Of a DNA stretch of 62,000 nt, positions 47,201 through 55,899 are shown piece by piece. The translations under genes and the position numbers were made by a program. This stretch comes from Adiantum capillus-veneris. Lineage: Eukaryota > Streptophyta > Polypodiopsida > Polypodiales > Pteridaceae. Under the pieces are notes generated by a model. That model made no database searches. It was given only the letters and a program-made list of their open reading frames with translations, and was not told where the DNA came from. The DNA lies in NCBI GenBank assembly GCA_014529385.2, contig CM043960.1, positions 30,354,396-30,416,395 of the forward strand. Direction: 5' to 3'. Position 1 is the first letter of the stretch. The number at the start of each line of letters is the position of its first letter.

Positions 47201-50200
47201 GGATAGTCCAATTTATGTTCTCCTTGTTGAGTGAGAACACACCCAATAGCAAAGTTTGATGCATCAATATGCACATGGAAAATGACATCCCAGTTAGGTG
47301 TCCTTAAAATTGGAGCACTTGCTAGTGTTTTCTTCAATTGTTCATAGGCCTGGTCACACTCTTCAGTCCATTTAAATTCAATGAGAAGCTTGTACAAAGG
47401 ACGTGCTATCTCAGCGAAAAATAAAACAAACCGTCGATAATAACCCACGTGTCCCATGAACCTTTGAACTCCCTTGTAATTGGTTGGTGGTGGTAACTCT
47501 AGAATCACTTTAATTTTGCTCTCATCGGTTGAGATACCATTCTTGGATACTATATGCCCTAAAATAACTCCATGCTTGACCCAAAATTGGCATTTGAACG
47601 GGTTCAATGAGATACGATATAACCTACATTTTTCAAACACCTTCCGCAAACATGATAGATGTTCTTTCCAAGAAGAGTAAACACAAAGGTCGTCTAAGAA
47701 AGCTTCACAAAACTCTCTCAAATATTCTTTAAAAGCAGTGTTTATTAATCGTTGGAATGTAGCAGGGGCATTTGTTAAGCCAAAAGCCATCACACGAAAT
47801 GCAAACACGCCAAATTCTGTGATGAAGGCAGTTTTAGCTTGGTCCTCTAGCGCTATCGTGATTTGGTTGTAGCCTGAGTACCCATCTAGAAAGCTATAAG
47901 CTTCCTTGCCTGCAACTCTTTCGAGTACATGTTCGGAATATGGTAGGGGGTAATGGTCTCTTCTAGTAGCTGCATTAACTTTTTTGAGGTCCACGCACAC
48001 CGTGAGTTTCCCATTCTTTTTTGGCACGATAACTATTGGCGACACCCATTCAGAGTGTTCAATAGGATATATGAACCCACATTTGATAAGCTTTTCTAGT
48101 TCTTCTTGAATGATCTTTGCGTACTTAGGATTCATCGGGTAGGGTCTTTGTTGTACGGGCTTCGCAGTGCTAATCATAGGGATTGTATGTTGGACCACAG
48201 AAGGCGGAACACCTTTCATATCATGGTATGTCCAAGCGAATACGTCCTTGAATTCCTTGAGAAGCTCTTTGAGGACCGCCTCTTCAACTTCTGTGAGGTC
48301 TTGGGCAATAAAAACAGGTTTTGATTCTTCACCGGGGTCAGCTAATTCTATTTCTTTAACTATTGCCGGACCATCATAGATTCCATTATTCCCATCGATA
48401 GGTATTCTTTGGGCTTTTGTGTACACAACCTTTGCTTCCCCTGTGGTGTAAGATTTGAAATGTTCTGGTGCAGGATGCAAGTCTGTGGATTCTGGTTGTG
48501 CGTTGGTTTGTGCTTCCATTTCTGCTTTCTTGTGTTGTCGAGCTAACTCTTGGTTTTGACGCCTCCTTGCAGTGCGGCTCAACTTTGGCTTGTCTATGAT
48601 CTCTAATTGGGCTATGTCATGGGGTCGTGGTCTACACCACATAACATTTTGGAGATATTCACCCCAATTGTCTACCAATTTTCGATGAGCATCACATGCT
48701 CCTATATAACTGAGCCATTCTGCTGAGGATCTCTTCTTGTTTATCCTAGCACGTACATTGGCTCGATATCGACGCCTCTTAAGGTTTTTCTTTTTCTTAT
48801 TTGAGACCTGCTTTTGATTTGCATTTAGATCTGGCTCACTAAAGGAGTCCTCGTTGGTGTCCTCTTCACTCTCAGAGGAGCTATCATCGGTTGATGTGCT
48901 CGATCCTTCCGAATGTTTTGACTGTGAACTTGCTCCACTCTCTAATTCATGAGGTTCAGAATCCGTTTCACTCTGGGAGTCAGTGTCCAAGTCGTGTTGG
49001 TCAAAGTCTTCTATTGAGCTATCAGTGTCACTGTCAGATTGGTCCACAATTGCCTTGCCCTTAGAAGATGCATGTATGGCACTTATCATGTTCAGAGGTG
49101 CAATTTGTGGTACCTCTTCCCCCTCTGGTGTGACCCAAGTGGTTCCTCTATTTCCCCAGGTATCTATGGTTGCAGCTAGGTGTACCCAATCCACATTGTC
49201 CGACTCAGTCATCCCAGGTAGGATATCCATATAAGGAGAATCTTGGCCAATGTCTGTATCCTTCTTACAAGTGTAACAATATTGTAGTGGGGCCGAGTGA
49301 ACTGTGGTGTCAGAGCGATGATCAATAATGGTTTTACTCCCTAAGGGGTGTACCTTACCAGTCACCAAATCCACTCTAAGGACAGAGTCTTGGAATTGCA
49401 AATAGACATGATTTTTAGACCAATCGTGAACCATTTGTGCTTCCCTCATGAATGGTCGTCCTAAAATCATTTCATATGACATAAGGTGTTTAGAGAAATC
49501 CATTACAATGAACGTATGTCGTACCTTGTGTCCTAGAACTTTGATCTTAAGATCCTTGAGCATCCCCATAGGTTTGGCTATGGTACCATTTGCCATCTTT
49601 ACCACAATGTTAGTAACACTGAGGCGGGGTTTTCCCATGGATTCCCAACAATCTTTTGTAACGATGCTAACTCCCGCACCACCATCAAGAATTCCCTTTA
49701 TAGTTAATCCCTTGGTAGTGATGGGTAGGGTCGCATTAGACTCGTCGCCTTCAAAATACTGCCCTAATTCGTTAATGGGTACCTCGATCACAGACTCGTG
49801 TCCATCTAAGTCAAGTGATTGCACATGATTTTCCTCATCAATCATAATCGAGTCAGGCCTATTTGGTTGCGCAAACTGCGGTAATCCCGTTCGTAGCTCT
49901 CCGTTAAGGAATGCTCGAAGTGCAAGGAATAACTCAGGATCTCCATACAGCTTTGCTATGATCGTGGTTCGGACCTCAGAAGACATGAAGTCCACTAGTT
50001 TGGCAACATTCATTGGCGTTTTGCAGGGTGTAGGTCCTTGACTAGGAACTGGTGAGGATGGAATCTCATATTCCTCAATGGGATCAGGTATTCCTTCGTT
50101 AAACATCCTTTCCAACAAGAAGGGTGTATGCTCACTTTCTGATGTCTTGTCCTCACTCCCTTCTTGGATGATACTAGATATGGCTAACGGTCTATGGTTC

Positions 50201-53200
50201 ATGTGGGGTGGATGAACTTGCGTGGGAAACACTGTGTCATGAATTTTGACCTGCATGGGTTCTGGTTCTAGTTCCCTTTGAGTCTCCTCCACTAAACCTC
50301 TTAGATGTTTCACCTGCTTAATCTCGTGTACAGGGTTTGGGTACGTCCCAATCTTCTTTTTACGATTCTTCCCTTTTTGCCCCTGCGGTTTATCTTGGGG
50401 GTCTTGGATTGGATTTGGAAACACTTGTGGTGTTTTCAGAGGCTCTTTATGGTTTTCTCTCATTCGGTTTTCATTTGGTTCCATGTTACGGTTTTCTTTG
50501 TCGGTCTTTCCCTTTGTGGTATTGGTTCTAGTCTCCATTGTCTCGACTGAATCTGAATCATCCTCGAGGTCATTCATATACACGGGGTCATCTCCTGTTC
50601 CTATGTTTGTTTTGGAACTTGGCTTTGAATTTTCCGTATTCTGCGACTTCTTCCTTCGTGTCTTCTTTTTCTTTGCTTGGATAACTGACGCGGTATCTCT
50701 CTCTTCGAGGATATGTCCTGGCCCTTGAAGCATGGACCGTGTAATCGCATAAGCGGGTGCGACGGGTGGTATTGGTGACGTCACACTAGCAATTTCGACC
50801 AAATTCAGGGGTGTGATTTTAGGCGCATTTGGGTTATAGGGGCATTGGGCAATCAAGTGATCTATGCCACAACGATTACATGTGAGTATTGGCATTGCAG
50901 ACGTGCTCCCTTGATTCACTTGCATCTGTGCAGCATTCTTTTGCAGCCTAATAGGGCATTCCGCTACTCGATGTGGTCCACCACACTCGTAGCATTGAAG
51001 AGGTGGCCTCCTAGCCTGGGTGTTGATATTTTGACCTCTGGATGCGAGAGCAGCAGCTTGATAAACCGGCTTGACTTGTCCCCAACAATCTTCCATGTAG
51101 TATATAGGACATTCTTCCAATGTATCAAGTCCGTAGGCAATACTAGTGTCTATTTCCTCCTCACAACCATCTGCATAAGCGTTTGATGGCTCGCAACCCA
51201 CTTGGTTCATAGGGGCGACTCTTGGATGCGGGGGCTGCGGTCCTAGCACAGGAGGTGGTAGCGGTGTAGCTTGTACAACATTTTGAGATCTAGGGACCAT
51301 GTGTTGCGGTAGTTGCTCAACAGGTGGAGTAGGCATCAATACAGGAGCTCGAGGCGCATCCGTCCAGGCTACAGGTGGTCTATTTGCCATCATACGTTTG
51401 ATCATTAAACAATCCTTAGCTTGGTGACCATACCTACCACATGCGTTGCAAGTTCCATTAAATTTTACTCTAAACGTAGGGCACTCACTAGTGCTATGTG
51501 GACCTAAGCAAATGGAACACCATTGTTGCTCCCTTCTTGGATACATGTGACTATTTTGAGGGGGTCGATTATCCTTAAGAGACTCTTGGATTGCCTTGGT
51601 GAGGTCTGTCAAGAATGTCTCAAATACCTTTGGCTCATTGGCAATGGGCTTTGCAGTCATGGGTTCATACTCAATGGCTTGTGAGCTAGTGGATCTCGTG
51701 TCAGTAGACACCCTCATGCCTGCTATCATCAAGTTGTCCTCTAGTTGGATTGCATTGGCAGTGACATCTTCCCAGGTTGTGATACCTCTAATCACTAGTC
51801 CATTATAGATTCCTTCATTCCTCAACCCTCGAATGAATCGATCAAGCAGTTGGTTATTGTTGAAGCGCTCATTTACAGGGCAGCGAGAGTTTAAGTGCTT
51901 TAGACGACTAATGAAGTCCCTTACTGACTCTCCTTCCTTACGTTCGGCCTTCTGTAGCTGAGATGCTACACCCCAAAGCACACCTTCTCGTATGTACTCC
52001 TTTAGAAACAACCTTCGAAGGGTAGGGTAGATTGTTTTCTCATCCACCCTTAGGGTCCTATACCAATCTCCAGCCTTCCCACTTAATGTCAAGCTTAAGG
52101 CATTGCACTTATGTAGTTCGTTGCGTTCCCCTAAGGAATCACATACTTGTTCAAACACTTCAATGTGTTTCCTGGCATCTTCATCCCCATTGAATTTTTG
52201 CGTGAGTTTGGCAATTTGTACTGCCTTACTTCTAGGCTCTCTATCAGATGCATGACGCATATTTTCCGCGATAGATCGACCTATGGTTTGAGCAAACGCT
52301 GCCAAGTCACCTATGTGAGGAGGTAGGGCCGGTGGAGGTACTCTTGGAATCATATGTGGGAGAGGAACGGGTACCGGTCTTGGCATATGTGTAGATGATG
52401 CAGGATATGGAACATAACCGGGCATAGGTCCACTCGGATAAGAGCTAGGGAGCGGCACTCGAGGAGCATAAGCAAGTGGTACAATTGGAGGTGTGGGGGC
52501 CATGTGTGCATAAGGGGCTAGAGGCACATATGGTCGAGGCCCCATATTAGGTACTACGACACTAGGTAGTGGCACTGCGCTAACCGTAGATGTCATCGGT
52601 ACATTCTCTGTCAGGCTTATCCCTGGAGTGAGCACTGTGTTTTCCTTAATAGAGGGTTGAGCCAAGTTAGGGAAGCTAAAGTTGTCGCTCGGAGGCTCAG
52701 ATTGCATAGAGACCCCAGGTGAAATGACGTAAGATGGGTCCATGGGGCTCATTAGAGGAGTCTCCATTTGAGATAGAGTAGGCTGTTGAGCCTTGCTCGT
52801 ATCCAGAAATCTCATGGGGCCAGTTGAGAGTATATTTACCCCTCGGTTTTGCCTTTCTGATTGAATAATGCCATGGATAACATTACAGATCATTTTTTGT
52901 TGATCTTCGATGCTCGTGGCACTAGAGGTGGATTGTACAATCTCTATCCATCCTACATGGTAGGCGTGGCCAGAGTGTAGATCCGTCAACACCTCAGTGT
53001 GGAGGTCGTATGTCCAATGATCATTAATGAACAATCCTTCTAGAGTCGACGTGTTAACGGTTTCTTGTGAGGTAGAAGCAATGTTGCTCCCCGTGGTTTT
53101 ACTTGCCACCAACGGTACTCTAGAGGGAACTTCTGAAGGAGGCAGCTCAACAGGGCCTTCTTGGTAAGAAGTTGGTAGGATATCCACATGGACACTCTTT

Positions 53201-53574
53201 GGGGGTGTGGGGTCCACGTGCGATGTGAAAGGAGATTCCACTTCCCCACCCCCTTCGCGTGCTTCATCTGCATCAGGTTCCGAGCGAGTAGCTCTACCTA
53301 ATGTTTCCATGAAACGGCTAAACATACTAGTACTAGGCTGTGGAGCTTCGGGAGGTGCATGGCCTTCTCTCTCAGTGTTTTGGGTAGGGTATGCTTCCAT
53401 GATTTCTGAGTCGGAGGAGGAATCACTAGCGGCTATTTTAGGGTCTTGGGTGGTGCTACCTTGTGTCCCCGCTGAGGGTCTAGAGCTTATCGTGGATGGG
53501 TAATGGGTGTCCGTATGAACAGAGGCACCCTCAATATGCTCGTGTTCTAGCACCCGCCCAGAGCGTAAGTGCAT
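44227..53574 (-). CDS. Gag-pol polyprotein, single 3115-aa frame
   Basis: Starts at the first ATG after an in-frame stop (MHLRSGRVLEHEHIEG). Order by residue: proline-rich N-terminus; gag domain about 450-615; zinc knuckles at 686-698, 709-722, 861-873 and 899-911; protease with ILDGGAG (D1297) and MILGRPF; acidic run about 1512-1582 and basic run about 1588-1612; RT with D1862 and FLDD (D1961, D1962); RNase H with D2104, E2146 and D2171; integrase zinc domain H2311, H2318, C2349, C2352 and catalytic D2381, D2443, E2479 (DD35E); GKGPYRV-type C-terminal domain. A second retropepsin-like domain follows (LLDTGAKYNLLS, D2745; INLGRTWM), then a tail with four W[VI]PK motifs (W2905, W2939, W2958, W3003). 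No stop or frameshift, and all catalytic residues are present. At 3115 aa it is about twice a usual Ty3/gypsy Gag-Pol. Made from the LTR promoter (TATA at 54595-54603). Confidence 0.95.
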   Translation of the reverse strand: MHLRSGRVLEHEHIEGASVHTDTHYPSTISSRPSAGTQGSTTQDPKIAASDSSSDSEIMEAYPTQNTEREGHAPPEAPQPSTSMFSRFMETLGRATRSEPDADEAREGGGEVESPFTSHVDPTPPKSVHVDILPTSYQEGPVELPPSEVPSRVPLVASKTTGSNIASTSQETVNTSTLEGLFINDHWTYDLHTEVLTDLHSGHAYHVGWIEIVQSTSSATSIEDQQKMICNVIHGIIQSERQNRGVNILSTGPMRFLDTSKAQQPTLSQMETPLMSPMDPSYVISPGVSMQSEPPSDNFSFPNLAQPSIKENTVLTPGISLTENVPMTSTVSAVPLPSVVVPNMGPRPYVPLAPYAHMAPTPPIVPLAYAPRVPLPSSYPSGPMPGYVPYPASSTHMPRPVPVPLPHMIPRVPPPALPPHIGDLAAFAQTIGRSIAENMRHASDREPRSKAVQIAKLTQKFNGDEDARKHIEVFEQVCDSLGERNELHKCNALSLTLSGKAGDWYRTLRVDEKTIYPTLRRLFLKEYIREGVLWGVASQLQKAERKEGESVRDFISRLKHLNSRCPVNERFNNNQLLDRFIRGLRNEGIYNGLVIRGITTWEDVTANAIQLEDNLMIAGMRVSTDTRSTSSQAIEYEPMTAKPIANEPKVFETFLTDLTKAIQESLKDNRPPQNSHMYPRREQQWCSICLGPHSTSECPTFRVKFNGTCNACGRYGHQAKDCLMIKRMMANRPPVAWTDAPRAPVLMPTPPVEQLPQHMVPRSQNVVQATPLPPPVLGPQPPHPRVAPMNQVGCEPSNAYADGCEEEIDTSIAYGLDTLEECPIYYMEDCWGQVKPVYQAAALASRGQNINTQARRPPLQCYECGGPHRVAECPIRLQKNAAQMQVNQGSTSAMPILTCNRCGIDHLIAQCPYNPNAPKITPLNLVEIASVTSPIPPVAPAYAITRSMLQGPGHILEERDTASVIQAKKKKTRRKKSQNTENSKPSSKTNIGTGDDPVYMNDLEDDSDSVETMETRTNTTKGKTDKENRNMEPNENRMRENHKEPLKTPQVFPNPIQDPQDKPQGQKGKNRKKKIGTYPNPVHEIKQVKHLRGLVEETQRELEPEPMQVKIHDTVFPTQVHPPHMNHRPLAISSIIQEGSEDKTSESEHTPFLLERMFNEGIPDPIEEYEIPSSPVPSQGPTPCKTPMNVAKLVDFMSSEVRTTIIAKLYGDPELFLALRAFLNGELRTGLPQFAQPNRPDSIMIDEENHVQSLDLDGHESVIEVPINELGQYFEGDESNATLPITTKGLTIKGILDGGAGVSIVTKDCWESMGKPRLSVTNIVVKMANGTIAKPMGMLKDLKIKVLGHKVRHTFIVMDFSKHLMSYEMILGRPFMREAQMVHDWSKNHVYLQFQDSVLRVDLVTGKVHPLGSKTIIDHRSDTTVHSAPLQYCYTCKKDTDIGQDSPYMDILPGMTESDNVDWVHLAATIDTWGNRGTTWVTPEGEEVPQIAPLNMISAIHASSKGKAIVDQSDSDTDSSIEDFDQHDLDTDSQSETDSEPHELESGASSQSKHSEGSSTSTDDSSSESEEDTNEDSFSEPDLNANQKQVSNKKKKNLKRRRYRANVRARINKKRSSAEWLSYIGACDAHRKLVDNWGEYLQNVMWCRPRPHDIAQLEIIDKPKLSRTARRRQNQELARQHKKAEMEAQTNAQPESTDLHPAPEHFKSYTTGEAKVVYTKAQRIPIDGNNGIYDGPAIVKEIELADPGEESKPVFIAQDLTEVEEAVLKELLKEFKDVFAWTYHDMKGVPPSVVQHTIPMISTAKPVQQRPYPMNPKYAKIIQEELEKLIKCGFIYPIEHSEWVSPIVIVPKKNGKLTVCVDLKKVNAATRRDHYPLPYSEHVLERVAGKEAYSFLDGYSGYNQITIALEDQAKTAFITEFGVFAFRVMAFGLTNAPATFQRLINTAFKEYLREFCEAFLDDLCVYSSWKEHLSCLRKVFEKCRLYRISLNPFKCQFWVKHGVILGHIVSKNGISTDESKIKVILELPPPTNYKGVQRFMGHVGYYRRFVLFFAEIARPLYKLLIEFKWTEECDQAYEQLKKTLASAPILRTPNWDVIFHVHIDASNFAIGCVLTQQGEHKLDYPISFASRQLNDAERNYTTTEREGLAMVYAVKKFRYYLLANKFVFYVDHQALLYLVNKPCSTGRITRWLLILLEFDFTIVVRPGKRHVMADHLSRIPNGEAPTGVDDELPDTSLFIVETMPEWSENIVNFLVNGFPPKELRKDIARRLVKECEPYCLIAGTLYKLGKDDILRRCAREDEYLYILQEAHMGIAGGHFSGDLTARKVLQSGYWWPTLFKDASLFTKGCDECQRYKTTQRKDRIPLHPIKVTQPFEKWGLDFVGPISPAARNTQSRYILVATDYVTKWAEAKASQKADARTTAKFLFENIITRFGCPFEIVSDNGTHFINEVIRELTTTFMISHHKSTPYYPQANGQAESTNKTLISILTKTVEAHRTDWDLKLTSALWAYRTAYKVAINCTPFKMVYGQEAVMPWEFVIPSLRVASQEGWNGNPLTERLFILEKLDEERQLAVQNALVEKDRRKKWFDRHVKDKDIKVGDKVLMYGVRKEKKKLKYAGKGPYRVCEITPQGTLRVETLDGVETIGFLNGSKFKRYYDPLSQEELRAIHQKKAAKAQTELNKIQAQAEAKERQQRIRQKREANLGVTNAFHVEIEEDGLDSDTPLRYPIELNSAYGKVLYNALLDTGAKYNLLSYGVWCQLGKPPLSESIIQVKGVNKKKTAVFGIWHTSVSYDNGVVAQDFLVMPTGTMEGNINLGRTWMIATKCTIDWGTGGVTTQKPTLSPTTQAIVPEILPKEIKPKTLHVQEVEPYVPIAQLSRASTNVVERKLETHKNHPNITEKTYKWVPKTSVVSMVDAKKRKPSKNRTTHSKKCKEMLRWIPKRLLEAQGYYEGNDQIWVPKRKVYSYLSPGPCKPNPVAPKQIENRGKEKIMECYTPVLELVWVPKKERFVPPSSGTGKSNEASCSSCSSYMQIEASTQPPPTTVHIHPSTKEFAPSGVSSPPTTTLQIKSWESTLPPLQLDEAPRVIENYWQKSSPITNWNNWFQRVTSSFQTV

Positions 53575-54192
53575 GTGCTTTTGATACCCTAAGGTGTCAA
53601 AAAGCTGCTCTAGGAGGCCTTGTGACTAGTTTTTAGCGTGTTTTTTGTTTGTTTTTTTGCTAGATTTTTTAGAGCGTGTCGTGGAATGGGCCGTGTGATA
53701 GCTCAAAACGAGCGTATCGGTCAGAGGGTCGTGCCGTGCTTTACAGCCCTCCGTTTGGTCACTCTATGCCCTCGGAATCCCTAAAACTGTCAATTTCCAG
53801 TAGGGAACTAGGCCCAAACTAGAAAGTCTAAGGGTGCAAGTGGGAAGAGAAAGGAGGAGAGTGGAGGACTTGTCCCACATGCTCTCATTCTCTCTTGAGG
53901 GAGTAGGGTATATATATAAGAGTGAGTCTAGTATATATCATAAGACTGAGGACTGAGGCCTGGGCTTGGGCTTGGGCTTGGGCTTGGGCTTGATCCCGAT
54001 CTATCTTTTATACAAACCAACCCGTCCGTTTTAAGAGTCACGTTTTTTATTTTCGAAAAAATTTCGCCGCCCGCTTACTCGCATTTTTTATTTCCGCACA
54101 CTCCTTCCACACACTCCTTCCCTGCCGTTCCTATGATAGAGATTGCACCACAAGGAAGCGTAAAGTGCTAACCGAGCTTAGTGTAGGGCATA
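53575..54192 (-). other. Leader between primer site and gag
   Basis: About 620 bases, no long ORF. Holds a CTTATATATATACCC stretch (53908-53921) and a GGGCTT hexamer array. Expected to contain the RNA packaging signal. Confidence 0.6.
53961..53992. repeat. (GGGCTT)5 hexamer array in the leader
   Basis: Five uninterrupted tgggct/gggctt hexamers on the plus strand (AAGCCC on the element strand). Confidence 0.9.
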
Positions 54193-54210
54193 TCCCCGGC
54201 AGCGGCGCCA
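54193..54210 (-). other. Primer-binding site, tRNA-Asp type
   Basis: Element strand TGGCGCCGCTGCCGGGGA, complementary to the 3' end of plant tRNA-Asp at 17 of 18 positions by my recollection of that tRNA. Four bases separate it from the 5' LTR. Confidence 0.85.
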
Positions 54211-54214
54211 AAAA

Positions 54215-54789
54215 TGTGCGCTCCTTGCCGCACTCTCGAAGCAAGGGACTTGCTAATACACCGTATGCGAGCCACAAACGGCTCCAAGCACACAACAAGC
54301 CTAAACTAGCAAGCTCAAGAAAACAAAGGGTGTGTCACTCACCGCTCTACGCTCGCCTTCGTGGTGGATTCCTCGCCGCGATGAAGAAGAAGCTGCAGTC
54401 GTGCCGCGCTCAACCGCTTCGCCGCCGTCGTGCCTTCGTAATGCTCGATCGCACACACACTCTCCCTCTCTCTCTCTCTCACACACACACACACAAGGAG
54501 GTGAAGAAGAAGAAGATGGAGATGGAGCAAGAGCACTCTTCAATTGCACAAATGAGAGAATGAGTAAAAATTAGGTTTAGTTGGCTTTTATAGGAGCTCA
54601 CCCCATTCACACTTGGGCGCCCATGCTTAACCAACTAATCCCTTGAATGTCCAAGTTAAAGTGCGCCTCTCATCGGCGATCACTCTACCTTTCCCTATTG
54701 GTCCGACAAGCCCGGTACCTGACTCTACCAAATACATAATACGCGTCCATCGTAGGTGATAGGGTGTCCGTGTGCCGTGAGGGTTAACA
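54215..54789 (-). repeat. 5' LTR of the young gypsy element
   Basis: 575 bp, no difference seen from 41553-42127. Holds the promoter. Confidence 0.95.
54595..54603 (-). promoter_or_regulatory. TATA box of the 5' LTR
   Basis: Element strand CTATAAAAG about 190 bases into the LTR; the likely start region for genomic RNA. Confidence 0.6.
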
Positions 54790-54794
54790 CAGGT
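54790..54794. other. Right target-site duplication (CAGGT)
   Basis: Matches 41548-41552. Confidence 0.95.
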
Positions 54795-55899
54795 AACTAG
54801 GGTGACCCAGTTGTCATCCATGTCACCGAGGTACCAAAAAAGAAAAAATCATGCTGCTAATAATCAAAGTGATAAGTAATTTTGTGTTTTCCATATGCCA
54901 GAATTTTGTATGTTTCTAACAAAATATGAAATTTCTTGAAAAAACCATATAGTTTTAATTCAAGTCTAACTTTAATTCAAAGTGAATTTTTAACAAGCCA
55001 GGACCTAGTTCTTGTTACATCAACTGTGAGTTCAAGCCATGATATGGTTCATTTCGACAATCTTATGTTCGTTCCGAAATTAATTTAACTATTGAAAAAT
55101 TCCTCTAGAAAGCAGATTTTCATGAGTTTAAGCAATATGAAATTCATATTCCCTTTGAAACCAACCAGGATATGCAGACAGTCATCAGAAAAACCTTTTA
55201 CAAAAACACATCCTCCTGCCGGTTACAAGTCAGATTATGTCAACCATCGAACCATGTATGTCAGCTTCCAAAGAATAGTGTAAGCCTTTTACACCCAAGC
55301 TTCAACCAATACTCTCAAGCCGAACAAAGGGCCATAACAACCATAGTATTCTAGTCGGAAACCCCAACCAAACCTTTAGATTTATCCATGATGTGTCAAC
55401 AGTCTGCTACTGGTATAATTCCTAGCACATAAATAACCAACAGTTAGTGAACACTTTATTGCTGCAACCAACCATTACAACAAGAGTTAGTCGACGGCAG
55501 ACCATACAGTATTCCGACCATGCCAGCAATTCGATCGAAACAGCCAGCCATATCAGCCAGATAGCACCAAAAAATAATCGATAGTTAGTAATTTTATTAG
55601 CACTGCAGTCATCCAGCAACACAAGTCAGTCGAGGATAACCCTCCAGTAACCCATCAAGCCACCCTTTCGGCCAACCAGTCAGTCCATACCAGCCAGATA
55701 TCATCAAAAATAAAAAATAATGAATAATGATAGGGTAGTAATATTATTGCTGCAAAAAGAATTGCAAGAAGTGGATCAACATAATCCACACAAAACCAAC
55801 TTAATAGCTGGTATACACATCACCCTTCTGGACGTTCATATAGTCCATACAGTTTTTGTACTCATTAGCTGGTTTAAAGACATGAACAAGGGAGAAGAT
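54795..55899. other. Intergenic, nothing coding recognised
   Basis: AT-rich non-coding sequence with scattered 'agtcgr' words. It continues the locus interrupted by the gypsy element. Confidence 0.45.

Larger units (their letters stand above)
41553..54789 (-). mobile_element. Young 13.2-kb Ty3/gypsy element, Athila/Tat-like
   Basis: Two 575-bp LTRs (TG...CA) at 41553-42127 and 54215-54789 in which I found no difference, a 5-bp CAGGT duplication, a tRNA-Asp-type primer site, one complete gag-pol frame, an extra ORF and a 3' polypurine tract. The element reads on the minus strand. Identical LTRs mean very recent insertion. Lack of a chromodomain, the tRNA-Asp primer site, the F-L-D-D RT motif and the long post-pol region point to the non-chromoviral (Athila/Tat) side of Ty3/gypsy; the exact lineage needs a tree. 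It may be competent to move. Confidence 0.93.

Noticed and set aside
53961-53992. Telomere-like repeat
   Set aside because: The unit is GGGCTT, not TTTAGGG, and has only five copies.
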